A stretch of 64,000 bases of DNA from contig LT160593.1 in NCBI GenBank assembly GCA_900049755.1, forward strand, positions 1,080,938 to 1,144,937, in the 5' to 3' direction. Positions 23,770-31,457 of this stretch are shown here, piece by piece; position 1 is the first letter of the stretch; every line of letters starts with the position of its first letter. The notes under the pieces are model-generated. The model did no database searches. It saw nothing but the letters and a program-made list of their open reading frames with translations, and was not told where the DNA came from. Origin of the DNA: Corynebacterium provencense (GTDB taxonomy: Bacteria; Actinomycetota; Actinomycetes; Mycobacteriales; Mycobacteriaceae). The translations under genes and the position numbers were made by a program.

Positions 23770-25278
23770 CTAACCGCGCATGACGAAGGGGTCGGCGACA
23801 GGACCCTCGTCGGTGTTGATCCACACGGACTTCAACCGCGTGTACTCGTACATCGACTCGATACCGTGCTCGATCCCGACACCGGACTTCTTGAAGCCCT
23901 GGCGCGGGGACATCGGCGACATGGCCCGGTAGGTGTTGATCCACACGGTGCCGGCCTCCAGACCGCGGGACATCCTCATCGCGCGCTGCAGGTTGGAGGT
24001 CCACACACCGGCGGCCAGTCCGTACTCGGTGTCATTGGCCAGGCGGAGCACCTCCTCCTCGGTGTCGAAGGGGATCACCGCGGTGACGGGGCCGAAGATC
24101 TCCTCACGGCACACGCGCATGTCATTGGTGGCGTCCGTCAGCACCGTGGGCTGCAGGAAGTAGCCGGGGAGACCGACGTCCGGGCGGTCCCCGCCGTAAT
24201 GCACCGTCGCGCCTTCGGACCTGCCGAGGTCGATGTAGGACTTCACCTTGTTCAGCTGTGCCTCGAAGGCCAGCGGACCGAGTTCGGTGTCGTCGTCGAC
24301 AGGGTTGCCGATCCTGATGGTGGATGCCCTGCGGGTCACCTTCTCCAGGAGTTCGTCGTAGACGGAGCGGTGGGCGAAGACCCGTGAACCGGCGATGCAG
24401 GTCTGGCCCGCCGCGGCGAAGACACCGGCGACGACGCCCATAGCGGCGTTGTCGACGTCGGCGTCCCCGAAGACGATGTTCGGCGACTTGCCGCCGAGTT
24501 CCAGGGTGCAGCCGATGAACCGTCCGGCGGCGGAGCGGGCGATCCCGGCACCGGTGGCCGTGGAACCGGTGAAGGAGATCTTCGCCAGCCTCAGGTCGTC
24601 GACCAGGGCTGCCCCGGCCTCGGCACCGTATCCGGTGACGACATTGACCACACCGTCGGGGAAACCTGCCTCGGAGGCGATCTCCGCGAGGCGGACGATG
24701 GTGCGGGACGTGTATTCGCTGGGCTTGATGACCAGGGTGTTTCCGGCGGCGAGGGCCGGGGCGAGCTTGGAGACCGTCAGGGTGATCGGCGAGTTCCACG
24801 GGGTGATCGCCCCGACGACGCCGAGGGGCTCCCGCATCGTGAAGTTGATGATGTCCAGGTTCGAGGCGGGGATCTGGGAGCCCTGGACCTTGTCGGCGAG
24901 TCCGCCGTAGTAGTACAGGTACTCCGGCACGGACTTCAGCTGCCCCCGCATCTCGCGCAGCAGTTTGCCGTTGTCGAGGCTTTCGTAGAGGGCGAGTTCG
25001 TCACCGTATTCCCCGATGAGGTCTCCGAGGCGTCGGAGCAGACGGCCACGTTGTGTCGCGGTGAGTCCGGCCCAGGCGGGGTCACGGAACGCCCGGTGTG
25101 CGGCGTCGACGGCGGCGGTGACGTCTTCGTCGGTGCCACGGGCGACCTCGTAGAGGGTCTCCAGGGTTGCGGGGTTGGTGGATGCGAAGTACTCACCGGA
25201 TGCGGGGGTCCGGTGTTCGCCGTTGATGAAGTGGTCAAGACGTGGGGTCGTGGCGGCTGTTGCAGTCGTTGCGGTCAT
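23770..25278 (-). CDS. NAD-dependent aldehyde dehydrogenase (HpcC/semialdehyde type)
   Basis: 502-aa ALDH oxidising a semialdehyde to an acid. Motifs: oxyanion region NFTMREPLGVVGAITPWNSP, Glu in CTLELGGKSPN, catalytic Cys in AAAGQTCIAGSRVF and C-terminal RQGFKKSGVGIEHG. Closest in style to carboxymethyl-hydroxymuconate or betaine-type semialdehyde dehydrogenases. ATG 25278 with GAAAGGAG about 12 nt upstream. Lies mid-operon (8 nt from the hydrolase stop), so it likely oxidises the aldehyde released by the LLM monooxygenase branch. Confidence 0.93.
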   Translation of the reverse strand: MTATTATAATTPRLDHFINGEHRTPASGEYFASTNPATLETLYEVARGTDEDVTAAVDAAHRAFRDPAWAGLTATQRGRLLRRLGDLIGEYGDELALYESLDNGKLLREMRGQLKSVPEYLYYYGGLADKVQGSQIPASNLDIINFTMREPLGVVGAITPWNSPITLTVSKLAPALAAGNTLVIKPSEYTSRTIVRLAEIASEAGFPDGVVNVVTGYGAEAGAALVDDLRLAKISFTGSTATGAGIARSAAGRFIGCTLELGGKSPNIVFGDADVDNAAMGVVAGVFAAAGQTCIAGSRVFAHRSVYDELLEKVTRRASTIRIGNPVDDDTELGPLAFEAQLNKVKSYIDLGRSEGATVHYGGDRPDVGLPGYFLQPTVLTDATNDMRVCREEIFGPVTAVIPFDTEEEVLRLANDTEYGLAAGVWTSNLQRAMRMSRGLEAGTVWINTYRAMSPMSPRQGFKKSGVGIEHGIESMYEYTRLKSVWINTDEGPVADPFVMRG

Positions 25279-25286
25279 GGCTCAGT

Positions 25287-26087
25287 TCAGCTCCTTTCGG
25301 GGTGTGGTTCGGTGGTCTTTTCGGCGGTCCCGACCAGCTCGGAGATCAGCGCTGCGAGCAGCTCGGGGTGGGTGTCGGGCACCATGTGCCTGGCGCCCGG
25401 GATGATGTGGACGTGGGCGGAGGGGATGCGTTCAGCGATCCGGCGGGACATGTCGGGTGTTGACCCGGGGTCCTCCTCCCCCGTCACGGCGAGCACCGGA
25501 ACGGTGATCCGGTGCAGTTCCGGGGCAAGTTCGGCGTCTGCTGTGGCGAAGACGCGGTAGACGTGCAGGTAGGAGGGGATGTCGTTGGCGAGCAGGATGC
25601 GCCTGGTCCGGTCCCTCAGCAGCTGTGTCGCAGTGGCCCCGGGGACTGTGGCGTCCTCGGGGAACCACCGGTCGACCGCGCGTTCGGCACCGAGGGCGAA
25701 GTCGGTTCCGGCGGTGTCCAGGCGTGCCCGGACCGCGGCGGCCTCCTCCGGTGTCCGGGCGCAGACGGAGCTCACGCAGGTCAACGAGAGGACCCGATCC
25801 GGGTGGTGCACCGCGATGTACTGCGCGATGAGGGCCCCGACGGAGAACCCGACCAGGTGGACGGGTCCGGTGGTGGTCCGGGAAATCCGGTGGAGGATGT
25901 CGGACGCCAGGTCGCCCAGGCTGACCTCGTGGGTCAGCGGTGGTTGACCGCCGTGCCCGGGCAGGTCGAGGGCGACGGTCTGTCGCCCGGACCTGCCTGC
26001 GGCCGTGTGGGACAGTTCAACGGTGACGGCGTCCCAGATCGTCCGGTCCAGTCCGACGCCGTGCAGCAGGATGATCGGCGCACCCAT
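25287..26087 (-). CDS. Alpha/beta hydrolase
   Basis: 266-aa alpha/beta-fold hydrolase. Oxyanion HG in ILLHGVGLDRTIW, nucleophile elbow GFSVG, Asp in TGEEDPGSTPD and His in PGARHMVPDTHP give a complete Ser-Asp-His triad. Resembles 3-oxoadipate enol-lactonase-like and MhpC-like enzymes that cleave C-C or ester/amide bonds in ring-fission products. Ten nucleotides separate it from the upstream DUF1185 gene. Confidence 0.92.
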   Translation of the reverse strand: MGAPIILLHGVGLDRTIWDAVTVELSHTAAGRSGRQTVALDLPGHGGQPPLTHEVSLGDLASDILHRISRTTTGPVHLVGFSVGALIAQYIAVHHPDRVLSLTCVSSVCARTPEEAAAVRARLDTAGTDFALGAERAVDRWFPEDATVPGATATQLLRDRTRRILLANDIPSYLHVYRVFATADAELAPELHRITVPVLAVTGEEDPGSTPDMSRRIAERIPSAHVHIIPGARHMVPDTHPELLAALISELVGTAEKTTEPHPERS

Positions 26088-26097
26088 GGGCGTTCCT

Positions 26098-26658
26098 CTA
26101 CCTGGTTTCCGTGCTCAGTGCGGCGAGCCGCTGCTGGGGACGCCCGGACCCGGTGCCACCCAACGCGATGACGATCTCGTCGGCGTGGGGGGCGTCGGAG
26201 ACCCGGCACTCGACCGTCTGGTGGTGGGAACGGATCGTGGCGTCGGTGAAGTGCTTCAGCGGCATGTCGAAGGGCGCCCCGGAGACGCCGCGCTTCTCCA
26301 CCGCGGGCAGCAGGGTCGAGGCGTTCGCGGCGTCCCGGAAGTGGTTGCCGAACTTCAGGGTGTGGATCAGCGCGGACCCGTGCTCGATCTCACCGTCGAC
26401 CCCGACGATCGCCGCCTTGCCGAAGGCTTCGAGCGGGACGCCCAGGGCCTCGATGACCCGGGGTGCCAGCAGTGCACCCAGGTCCGAGGCGGTCGCGTCG
26501 ATGCCGGGGGCGAGGTCTTCGACGAAGCCCTGTCCTGCCCAGGGGTTGCGGATCACCGCGGCGACGACGACCACGCGCTTGGGAGGGGTGACCTCACGTC
26601 CGCCCTCGGAGAAGATCTCGTCGACGGTGGTGGTGAGCTTGCGGAGTTCAAGAGTCAT
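26098..26658 (-). CDS. DUF1185 ('amino acid synthesis') family protein, copy A
   Basis: 186-aa protein of the DUF1185 family, whose biochemical function is not established to my knowledge. Core segments KRVVVVAAVIRNPWAGQGF, EAFGKAAIVGVDGEIEHGSA and VSDAPHADEIVIALGGTGSG recur in the adjacent paralogue. ATG 26658 overlaps the copy B stop (ATGA). Consistent linkage to amide-cleaving and ALDH genes suggests a hydrolase or isomerase step on a ring-opened amide (inference). Confidence 0.85.
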   Translation of the reverse strand: MTLELRKLTTTVDEIFSEGGREVTPPKRVVVVAAVIRNPWAGQGFVEDLAPGIDATASDLGALLAPRVIEALGVPLEAFGKAAIVGVDGEIEHGSALIHTLKFGNHFRDAANASTLLPAVEKRGVSGAPFDMPLKHFTDATIRSHHQTVECRVSDAPHADEIVIALGGTGSGRPQQRLAALSTETR

Positions 26659-27302
26659 GGAAGCAGGCCTTTCAGGATGTCGGTGGTGACCGGGATGTCG
26701 GTGGTCCGGTCACCGATGCGGGGGAAGGGGCGCGGCCCGGTGGACGCCGCGGCGATGACACAGATCTCGTCGGCGTGCGGGGCGTCCGCCAGCGGGACGT
26801 CGATGGTCTGGTAGTGGTCCCGGTTCGCGGCGTGGGTCTTGTGCCACATGGGCACGTGGACGTCGGTCCCGGGTTCGACCCTTCCGTCGGTGAAGCAGAT
26901 GATGGAGGTGCCTTCGAGCATCTCCCGGATGAGGTTCCCGAAGTAGGGGGTGTGGATCAGGGCGCCGGCGTGTTCCAGTTCGCCGTCGGTGCCGACGAGC
27001 GCGGCTTTGCCGAACGCCTCGATGTTCCCGGCACCGCCGAGTGCCGCGAGGAGCCGGTCGGCGAGGAGTTTGGCGATCACCGGGGCGATCTTCCGGGTCG
27101 CCGGGTCGAGGTCGGCGTCCGTTCCGGTGGTCGTCCCGTCGACGATCCACGGGTTCTTCACCACGGCGACTGCCGCGGCCTTGTGTACGGGGGTGTCCAG
27201 AACGGATCCGGCTTCGCCGAACACCTCCTCGTGGACGAGGGTGACCCGGCGGATGCCGAGACTCGCTCCGAGCTCCTCGAATGTGGTGGGTCTGTCTGTC
27301 AT
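26655..27302 (-). CDS. DUF1185 ('amino acid synthesis') family protein, copy B
   Basis: 215-aa paralogue of copy A sharing VAVVKNPWIVDG, EAFGKAALVGTDGELEHAGA and LADAPHADEICVIAAASTGP. It carries an extra N-terminal helix of about 15 residues and slightly longer loops. Starts at ATG 27302, overlapping the GntR stop by 4 bp. Tandem duplicates of this family in one operon suggest a heteromeric enzyme or two related substrates. Confidence 0.85.
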   Translation of the reverse strand: MTDRPTTFEELGASLGIRRVTLVHEEVFGEAGSVLDTPVHKAAAVAVVKNPWIVDGTTTGTDADLDPATRKIAPVIAKLLADRLLAALGGAGNIEAFGKAALVGTDGELEHAGALIHTPYFGNLIREMLEGTSIICFTDGRVEPGTDVHVPMWHKTHAANRDHYQTIDVPLADAPHADEICVIAAASTGPRPFPRIGDRTTDIPVTTDILKGLLP

Positions 27303-28138
27303 CGCTGCTCCTCGTCGTCGGTGCTGTGGGTGGTGCGTGAGTGTGCACCGGTTGTGCCGGCGTCACCTGGTCCGGTGGCGGGGACAACTGCGTCGGGGTT
27401 GCCGAGGTAGTTGAACCGTGCCGGCCGGGCGGACCGTTCCCCGGGGGGATCCTGGTGCCGGTCGTGCCGGTCGAAGGTCTGGTGGAGGGCCGCCCGGCTG
27501 GACGCGTGCACGTGGTCGCGCATCGCCATCTCGGCGCCGTAGGGGTCTTTCTGCCGGATCGCGTCGAGGACCTTGTTGTGCTCCCGGTCGGAGTCCTTCA
27601 GCCGCTGCGGGTCGGAGACGGTGCGGGCCACCAGCTGTTCATAGGCGAGCTGGTTCATGAGCCGCTCGTACATTTCGTAGAGCTTCCGGTTGTCCGCCCC
27701 GCGGACCAGGGTCCAGTGGAACTCGCCGACGAGTTGCGTGTAGCGGTCGGCGTCCCCGCGGGCGGCGGCGGCGTCGGATTCCTCGATGTTGCGCTGGAGG
27801 ACGCCGAGCTCGGGGACCTCTCCGCGTCTGGCGAGCAGGGCGGCGGCGAGGCCTTCGAGGCTCTCCTTGAGCTGGAACAGTTCAACGATCTCCCGGCGGG
27901 TCGGTTCGTGGACGAAGGTGCCGACGCGGGGGCGGATGTCCACCAGGCCCTCCATCTGGAGTTCCTTGAGTGCCTCACGCACCGGGGTGCGGCTGACGTT
28001 GAACTCCTCCGCCAGGGCGGTCTCCGGGATGAGGACGCCGGGTTCGAGTTCTCCGGAGAGGATCCGGGCGCGTACCTGCTCGCGCAGGGTCGGCTCCGAC
28101 TTCCTGTCAGCGGGTGCCTGTTCCGTGATCTCTTGCAT
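27299..28138 (-). CDS. GntR-family (FCD) transcriptional regulator
   Basis: 279-aa regulator. The winged helix shows LREQVRARILSGELEPGVLI and ALAEEFNVSRTPVREALKEL; an FCD effector domain follows (ELFQLKESLEGLAAALLARR, FHWTLVRGADN, DREHNKVLDAI, RDHVHASSRAAL). The tail after about residue 225 is Pro/Gly-rich and unusual. First gene of the catabolic operon and divergent from the flavin reductase gene. A perfect palindrome overlaps its own start codon, so it is probably autoregulated and induced by a pathway intermediate. Confidence 0.93.
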   Translation of the reverse strand: MQEITEQAPADRKSEPTLREQVRARILSGELEPGVLIPETALAEEFNVSRTPVREALKELQMEGLVDIRPRVGTFVHEPTRREIVELFQLKESLEGLAAALLARRGEVPELGVLQRNIEESDAAAARGDADRYTQLVGEFHWTLVRGADNRKLYEMYERLMNQLAYEQLVARTVSDPQRLKDSDREHNKVLDAIRQKDPYGAEMAMRDHVHASSRAALHQTFDRHDRHQDPPGERSARPARFNYLGNPDAVVPATGPGDAGTTGAHSRTTHSTDDEEQR

Positions 28139-28145
28139 GCAAGAG
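28130..28145. promoter_or_regulatory. GntR operator candidate overlapping the gntR start
   Basis: CTCTTGCATGCAAGAG is a perfect 16-bp palindrome centred on the ATG of the regulator. A second half-site, CATGCAAGAG, lies at 28169-28178. Binding here would block translation initiation or transcription of the operon. Confidence 0.6.
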
Positions 28146-28271
28146 AGTGTGCCATCACCGTGTCAGACATGCAAGAGGAAGGCAGCACATTTCTTCCATG
28201 TTTCCTGGAAAGTTACATTTTCGTGCGTTTACGAGTTTTTTACGTCCTGGCATTGACGTGACGCCCCTCAC

Positions 28272-28320
28272 TGCATACGGTTCCATGCATACCGAATGGA
28301 GATTCTGTTGCATACAACAG
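28272..28320. promoter_or_regulatory. Operator cluster upstream of the flavin reductase gene
   Basis: TGCATAC occurs three times (28272, 28286, 28309). The last copy lies in CTGTTGCATACAACAG (28305-28320), a palindrome with 6-bp arms. These resemble FCD-GntR half-sites and share TGCAT with the palindrome at the regulator start, so one regulator may control both divergent transcripts. Confidence 0.55.
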
Positions 28321-28348
28321 ATGCAGTGACCGTCACAGAGAGGTGCAC

Positions 28349-29311
28349 ATGAACCACATCCTGAAGAAGACCATCGTCAACTCCTGGCACGCCGCCTGGG
28401 ACAACGGTGACGTCTCCGTCTTCGACCAGCTCACCGCGGACAACTACCGGCGACGCAACGCCAGGTCCTCCACGACGACCGGTCTGGACGCCATCAAGTC
28501 CGACATCCTCGCCATCCGCTCCGCCTTCCCCGACCTGACGACCACCGTCGACCACATCGTCGTCGACGGTGACGAACGGGACTGCAAGGTCGCCGTGTAC
28601 TGGCACTCCACCGGTACCTTCACCGAGCCTCTCGGTGACGTGCCCCCGACCGGCACCGAGGTCGTCACCGCCGGGTCGAACCTGCTCACCTTCGACGCCG
28701 GCCGTGTCGTGTTCGAGGAAGCCACCTGGGACGCCGGGGCACTGCTCGCCGACCTGGGTCTCAAGAGCCTCGGATCCGCCTTTGACCAGGACACCGACTC
28801 GGTCTCGGACAATCTCGACGGCGAGCCCACGAAGGAGGCGCTCAAGGCTTTCAACCGCCAGTTCATCACCGGCGTCACCGTGGTCACTACGATGGACGCC
28901 GAAGGTAAGCCCCGCGGCCTGGCCGTGAATTCCTACAACTCTGTGTCCCTGGAGCCGCCGCTGGTCATGGTCTGCGTGCAGAAGACCTCGTCGACCTACC
29001 CGGCGCTGTTCGCTTCCGGTCACATGGGCATCAACATCCTCGGCTGCAACCAGCGCGACACCCTGCGGACTTTCGCGTCCAAGGCCCCCGACAAGTTCGC
29101 GGACCTTGAATGGCACGCGGGCCCGAACGGTTCCCCTCTGCTCGACGGCTCCGCCGCCGCGATCGAGGTGGAGATCAAGGAGCGTTTCCAGGCACTGACC
29201 CACACCATCTTCGTGGGCCGTGTCCGCACGTCCGAGTCCACCGACAACGACCCGATCATCTACAAGGCGGGCCGGTTCTACGAGAGCCACGACCTCACCC
29301 CGCTCGACTGA
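28349..29311 (+). CDS. NTF2/SnoaL-like domain fused to HpaC-type flavin reductase
   Basis: 320-aa two-domain protein. Residues 1-140 are an ester-cyclase/SnoaL-type NTF2 fold (SWHAAWDNGDVSVFDQLTAD, RSAFPDLTTTVDHIVVDGDE, PPTGTEVVTAGSNLLTFDAG). Residues 165-320 are a flavin reductase of the HpaC/PheA2 group (FNRQFITGVTVVTTMDAEGK, GLAVNSYNSVSLEPPLVMVC, RFYESHDLTPL) that reduces FMN or FAD with NAD(P)H for a separate monooxygenase. AGAGGTG sits 4 nt before the ATG. It is divergent from the LLM monooxygenase operon and is its obvious reductase partner. The NTF2 domain may bind or isomerise a pathway intermediate; that part is inference. Confidence 0.9.
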   Translation: MNHILKKTIVNSWHAAWDNGDVSVFDQLTADNYRRRNARSSTTTGLDAIKSDILAIRSAFPDLTTTVDHIVVDGDERDCKVAVYWHSTGTFTEPLGDVPPTGTEVVTAGSNLLTFDAGRVVFEEATWDAGALLADLGLKSLGSAFDQDTDSVSDNLDGEPTKEALKAFNRQFITGVTVVTTMDAEGKPRGLAVNSYNSVSLEPPLVMVCVQKTSSTYPALFASGHMGINILGCNQRDTLRTFASKAPDKFADLEWHAGPNGSPLLDGSAAAIEVEIKERFQALTHTIFVGRVRTSESTDNDPIIYKAGRFYESHDLTPLD

Positions 29312-29380
29312 CAGTCCCCGACAGGAGCTCCCCTACTGAAGGTCACGGAAGCCACCCGTCTGAACTGCACCGACATCTCA

Positions 29381-29480
29381 CCAACCTTCCCCTCACGACC
29401 CACAACCCACACCCTCTCCACCCGCACCCACTGCACACCCCCCATGCAGATCCACTGCACACACCCACTAGCTCTTCCTG
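29381..29480 (+). promoter_or_regulatory. C-rich, G-poor leader before the BCCT gene (possible Rho-utilisation region)
   Basis: By hand count these 100 nt contain 55 C and 8 G on the plus strand, in a genome where C and G are otherwise balanced. Such an unstructured C>G stretch between the flavin reductase stop and the transporter start resembles a rut-type region or regulatory leader. ACTGCACAC-like words recur in it. No RNA element of a known class was recognised. Confidence 0.4.
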
Positions 29481-29500
29481 CACAGAAAACGGAGATCACC

Positions 29501-31366
29501 GTGAGCACTCCCACGGATCCCAGCACCGAGAAACTGACCGCCCCGCCGACTGAGGCGATCCCCGGCCGGGGCATCGAACCGGTCCAGGGCAGTTCACCCG
29601 CACTTGAGGACGCCTACGCGCGCAGGGGCCGCCCCGGCACCGTCTTCTGGGTCTCCCTCGCGGTCGTCGCCCTGCTGATCATCTGGGCCGCCGTCACACC
29701 AGACGGTCTGAACAACGCCCTGACCTCGAGCATGAACTGGATCGCCGACAGTTTCGGCTGGGTCTACCTGCTTGTCGCCGTCGGATGCATCGGTCTGATG
29801 GTCTGGCTGGCGTTCAGCCGGTTCGGCACGGTGGTCCTCGGCCGTCCCGACGAGAAGCCCGAGTTCAGCACCCTGTCCTGGCTCGCCATGATCATCTCCG
29901 CGGTGATGGGAATCGGTCTGATCAGCTACGGTGTCGCCGAGCCGGTCAGCCACTTCGCCTCACCGCCGCACGGCCTGGCTGAAGCGGGGACGGAGGACGC
30001 CGCGGTCCGCGCCCTCCAGTACTCCTTCCTCGACTGGGGCCCCCACGCCTGGGCGATCTTCGGCGTCTTCGGACTCGGCGTGGCCTACTCCACCCATGTC
30101 CGGGGCAACACCGGTCTGGTCTCCCCCATCCTCAAACCCCTCTTCGGTTCGTCCATGGACCGGTGGCCCGGCAAGGTCATCGACATCTTCGCCGTGATCG
30201 CCACCCTCTTCGGCACCTGTACCTCCCTGGGACTCGGGGCGTCCACCATCGCCGAAGGGGCGGGTCGCCTGTTCCACATCTCCGACTCCACCTTCGTCGA
30301 GGTCGTCATCATCGCCGGGGTGACGGTCATGTTCACCCTCTCCGCGCTCACCGGTGTGAACAAGGGGATCAAGTTCCTCAGCCAGGCGACATCGGTCCTG
30401 TCGATCTTCCTGGTCATCTTCGTCCTCATCTGCGGTCCGACCGGGTTCCTGGGCAACCTCTTCTTCCGGTCCGTGGGGCAGTACGCCTCCGACTTCTTCT
30501 CCATGTCGCTGCGGACCCCGCTCAACGGTGATGACGCCCAGTGGTTCCAGTGGTGGACCTACTTCATGATGGCGTCGTGGCTGAGCTGGGGTGCGTTCGT
30601 CGGGGTGTTCCTGGCGAAGATTTCCCGCGGCCGGACCATCCGCCAGTTCGTCGCCGGCGTCATGGGCGTTCCCTCACTCATCTTCTTCGGATGGTTCACC
30701 ATCTTCGGTGGTACCGCCATCAAGTTCGACATGGACAACGGTGACGGGGCGATCGGCAACGCCGCCCTGGAGAACGTCAACAACGCCTTCTTCGACACCC
30801 TGGAGAACATGCCCATAGCCACGGTCACGACGTTCATCACCATTGTCCTTGTGGTCCTGTTCTTCGTCTCCGGCGCGGACGCCAACACCTATGTCCTGTC
30901 CATGCTCACCTCCCGGGGCACACTGGAACCGACCAGGCCCGTACTCGGTGTGTGGGGACTGGTCACCGGTCTCAGTGCTGCCGTGCTTCTGCTGGTCGGC
31001 GGACTGTCCGCGTTGCAGCAGGCGTCGATGTTGTCGGCATTCCCCTTCGCGTTCATCATCGCCCTACTGGCGGTAAGTCTGGTGAAGTCGTTGCGCGAGG
31101 ACCACGATCTCGACTACGCCAGGGTTGTGAGACAGAAGGACCTCCTCGCCCGGGGCTGGACAGTACCTGCTCTGGCGGGTCAGCCCGGTTACGCCACGGC
31201 TCCGACGGTCGCCGCCATGGAGCAGCCGGCGAGCATCTCCGACGCAAGAGCCGTGGGAGTGGAGTGGAATTCCCCGGAGTCCGACCCCCGCAAACCCTCG
31301 TCGGAGTGGCCGCAGGTGCCTGAAGCTGATGACGGTGCTTCAAATGACGCAGGACCCGCACAGTAG
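29501..31366 (+). CDS. BCCT-family transporter
   Basis: 621-aa betaine/carnitine/choline-type transporter with 12 membrane segments. Conserved stretches include ISAVMGIGLISYGVAEPVSH, YSFLDWGPHAWAIFGVFGLG, FQWWTYFMMASWLSWGAFVG, in which the Trp-rich helix 8 is typical, and FFVSGADANTYVLSM. Both tails are long and hydrophilic, the C-terminal one about 90 residues, as in osmosensing members. GTG 29501 is preceded by GGAG. Being downstream of the flavin reductase and divergent from the LLM operon, it may import the quaternary-amine or zwitterionic substrate of that pathway rather than an osmolyte. Confidence 0.92.
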   Translation: MSTPTDPSTEKLTAPPTEAIPGRGIEPVQGSSPALEDAYARRGRPGTVFWVSLAVVALLIIWAAVTPDGLNNALTSSMNWIADSFGWVYLLVAVGCIGLMVWLAFSRFGTVVLGRPDEKPEFSTLSWLAMIISAVMGIGLISYGVAEPVSHFASPPHGLAEAGTEDAAVRALQYSFLDWGPHAWAIFGVFGLGVAYSTHVRGNTGLVSPILKPLFGSSMDRWPGKVIDIFAVIATLFGTCTSLGLGASTIAEGAGRLFHISDSTFVEVVIIAGVTVMFTLSALTGVNKGIKFLSQATSVLSIFLVIFVLICGPTGFLGNLFFRSVGQYASDFFSMSLRTPLNGDDAQWFQWWTYFMMASWLSWGAFVGVFLAKISRGRTIRQFVAGVMGVPSLIFFGWFTIFGGTAIKFDMDNGDGAIGNAALENVNNAFFDTLENMPIATVTTFITIVLVVLFFVSGADANTYVLSMLTSRGTLEPTRPVLGVWGLVTGLSAAVLLLVGGLSALQQASMLSAFPFAFIIALLAVSLVKSLREDHDLDYARVVRQKDLLARGWTVPALAGQPGYATAPTVAAMEQPASISDARAVGVEWNSPESDPRKPSSEWPQVPEADDGASNDAGPAQ

Positions 31367-31395
31367 CCTGCACCGCCGTCACCTCGTGAAGGTTC

Positions 31396-31444
31396 ACGTC
31401 CCGTGAGGGCGATCTGAACACGTCAGATCGGTCTTACGGGACGT
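31396..31444. terminator. Long hairpin between convergent BCCT and MFS genes
   Basis: ACGTCCCGT (31396-31404) pairs with ACGGGACGT (31436-31444) and CGATCTGA (31410-31417) with TCAGATCG (31423-31430), separated symmetrically by 5-nt strands that can partly pair. The loop is 5 nt. A further palindrome, CGTGAAGGTTCACG, abuts it at 31385. Probably a bidirectional terminator although no clear T-tract is present. Confidence 0.7.
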
Positions 31445-31457
31445 AAAACTGTATCGG

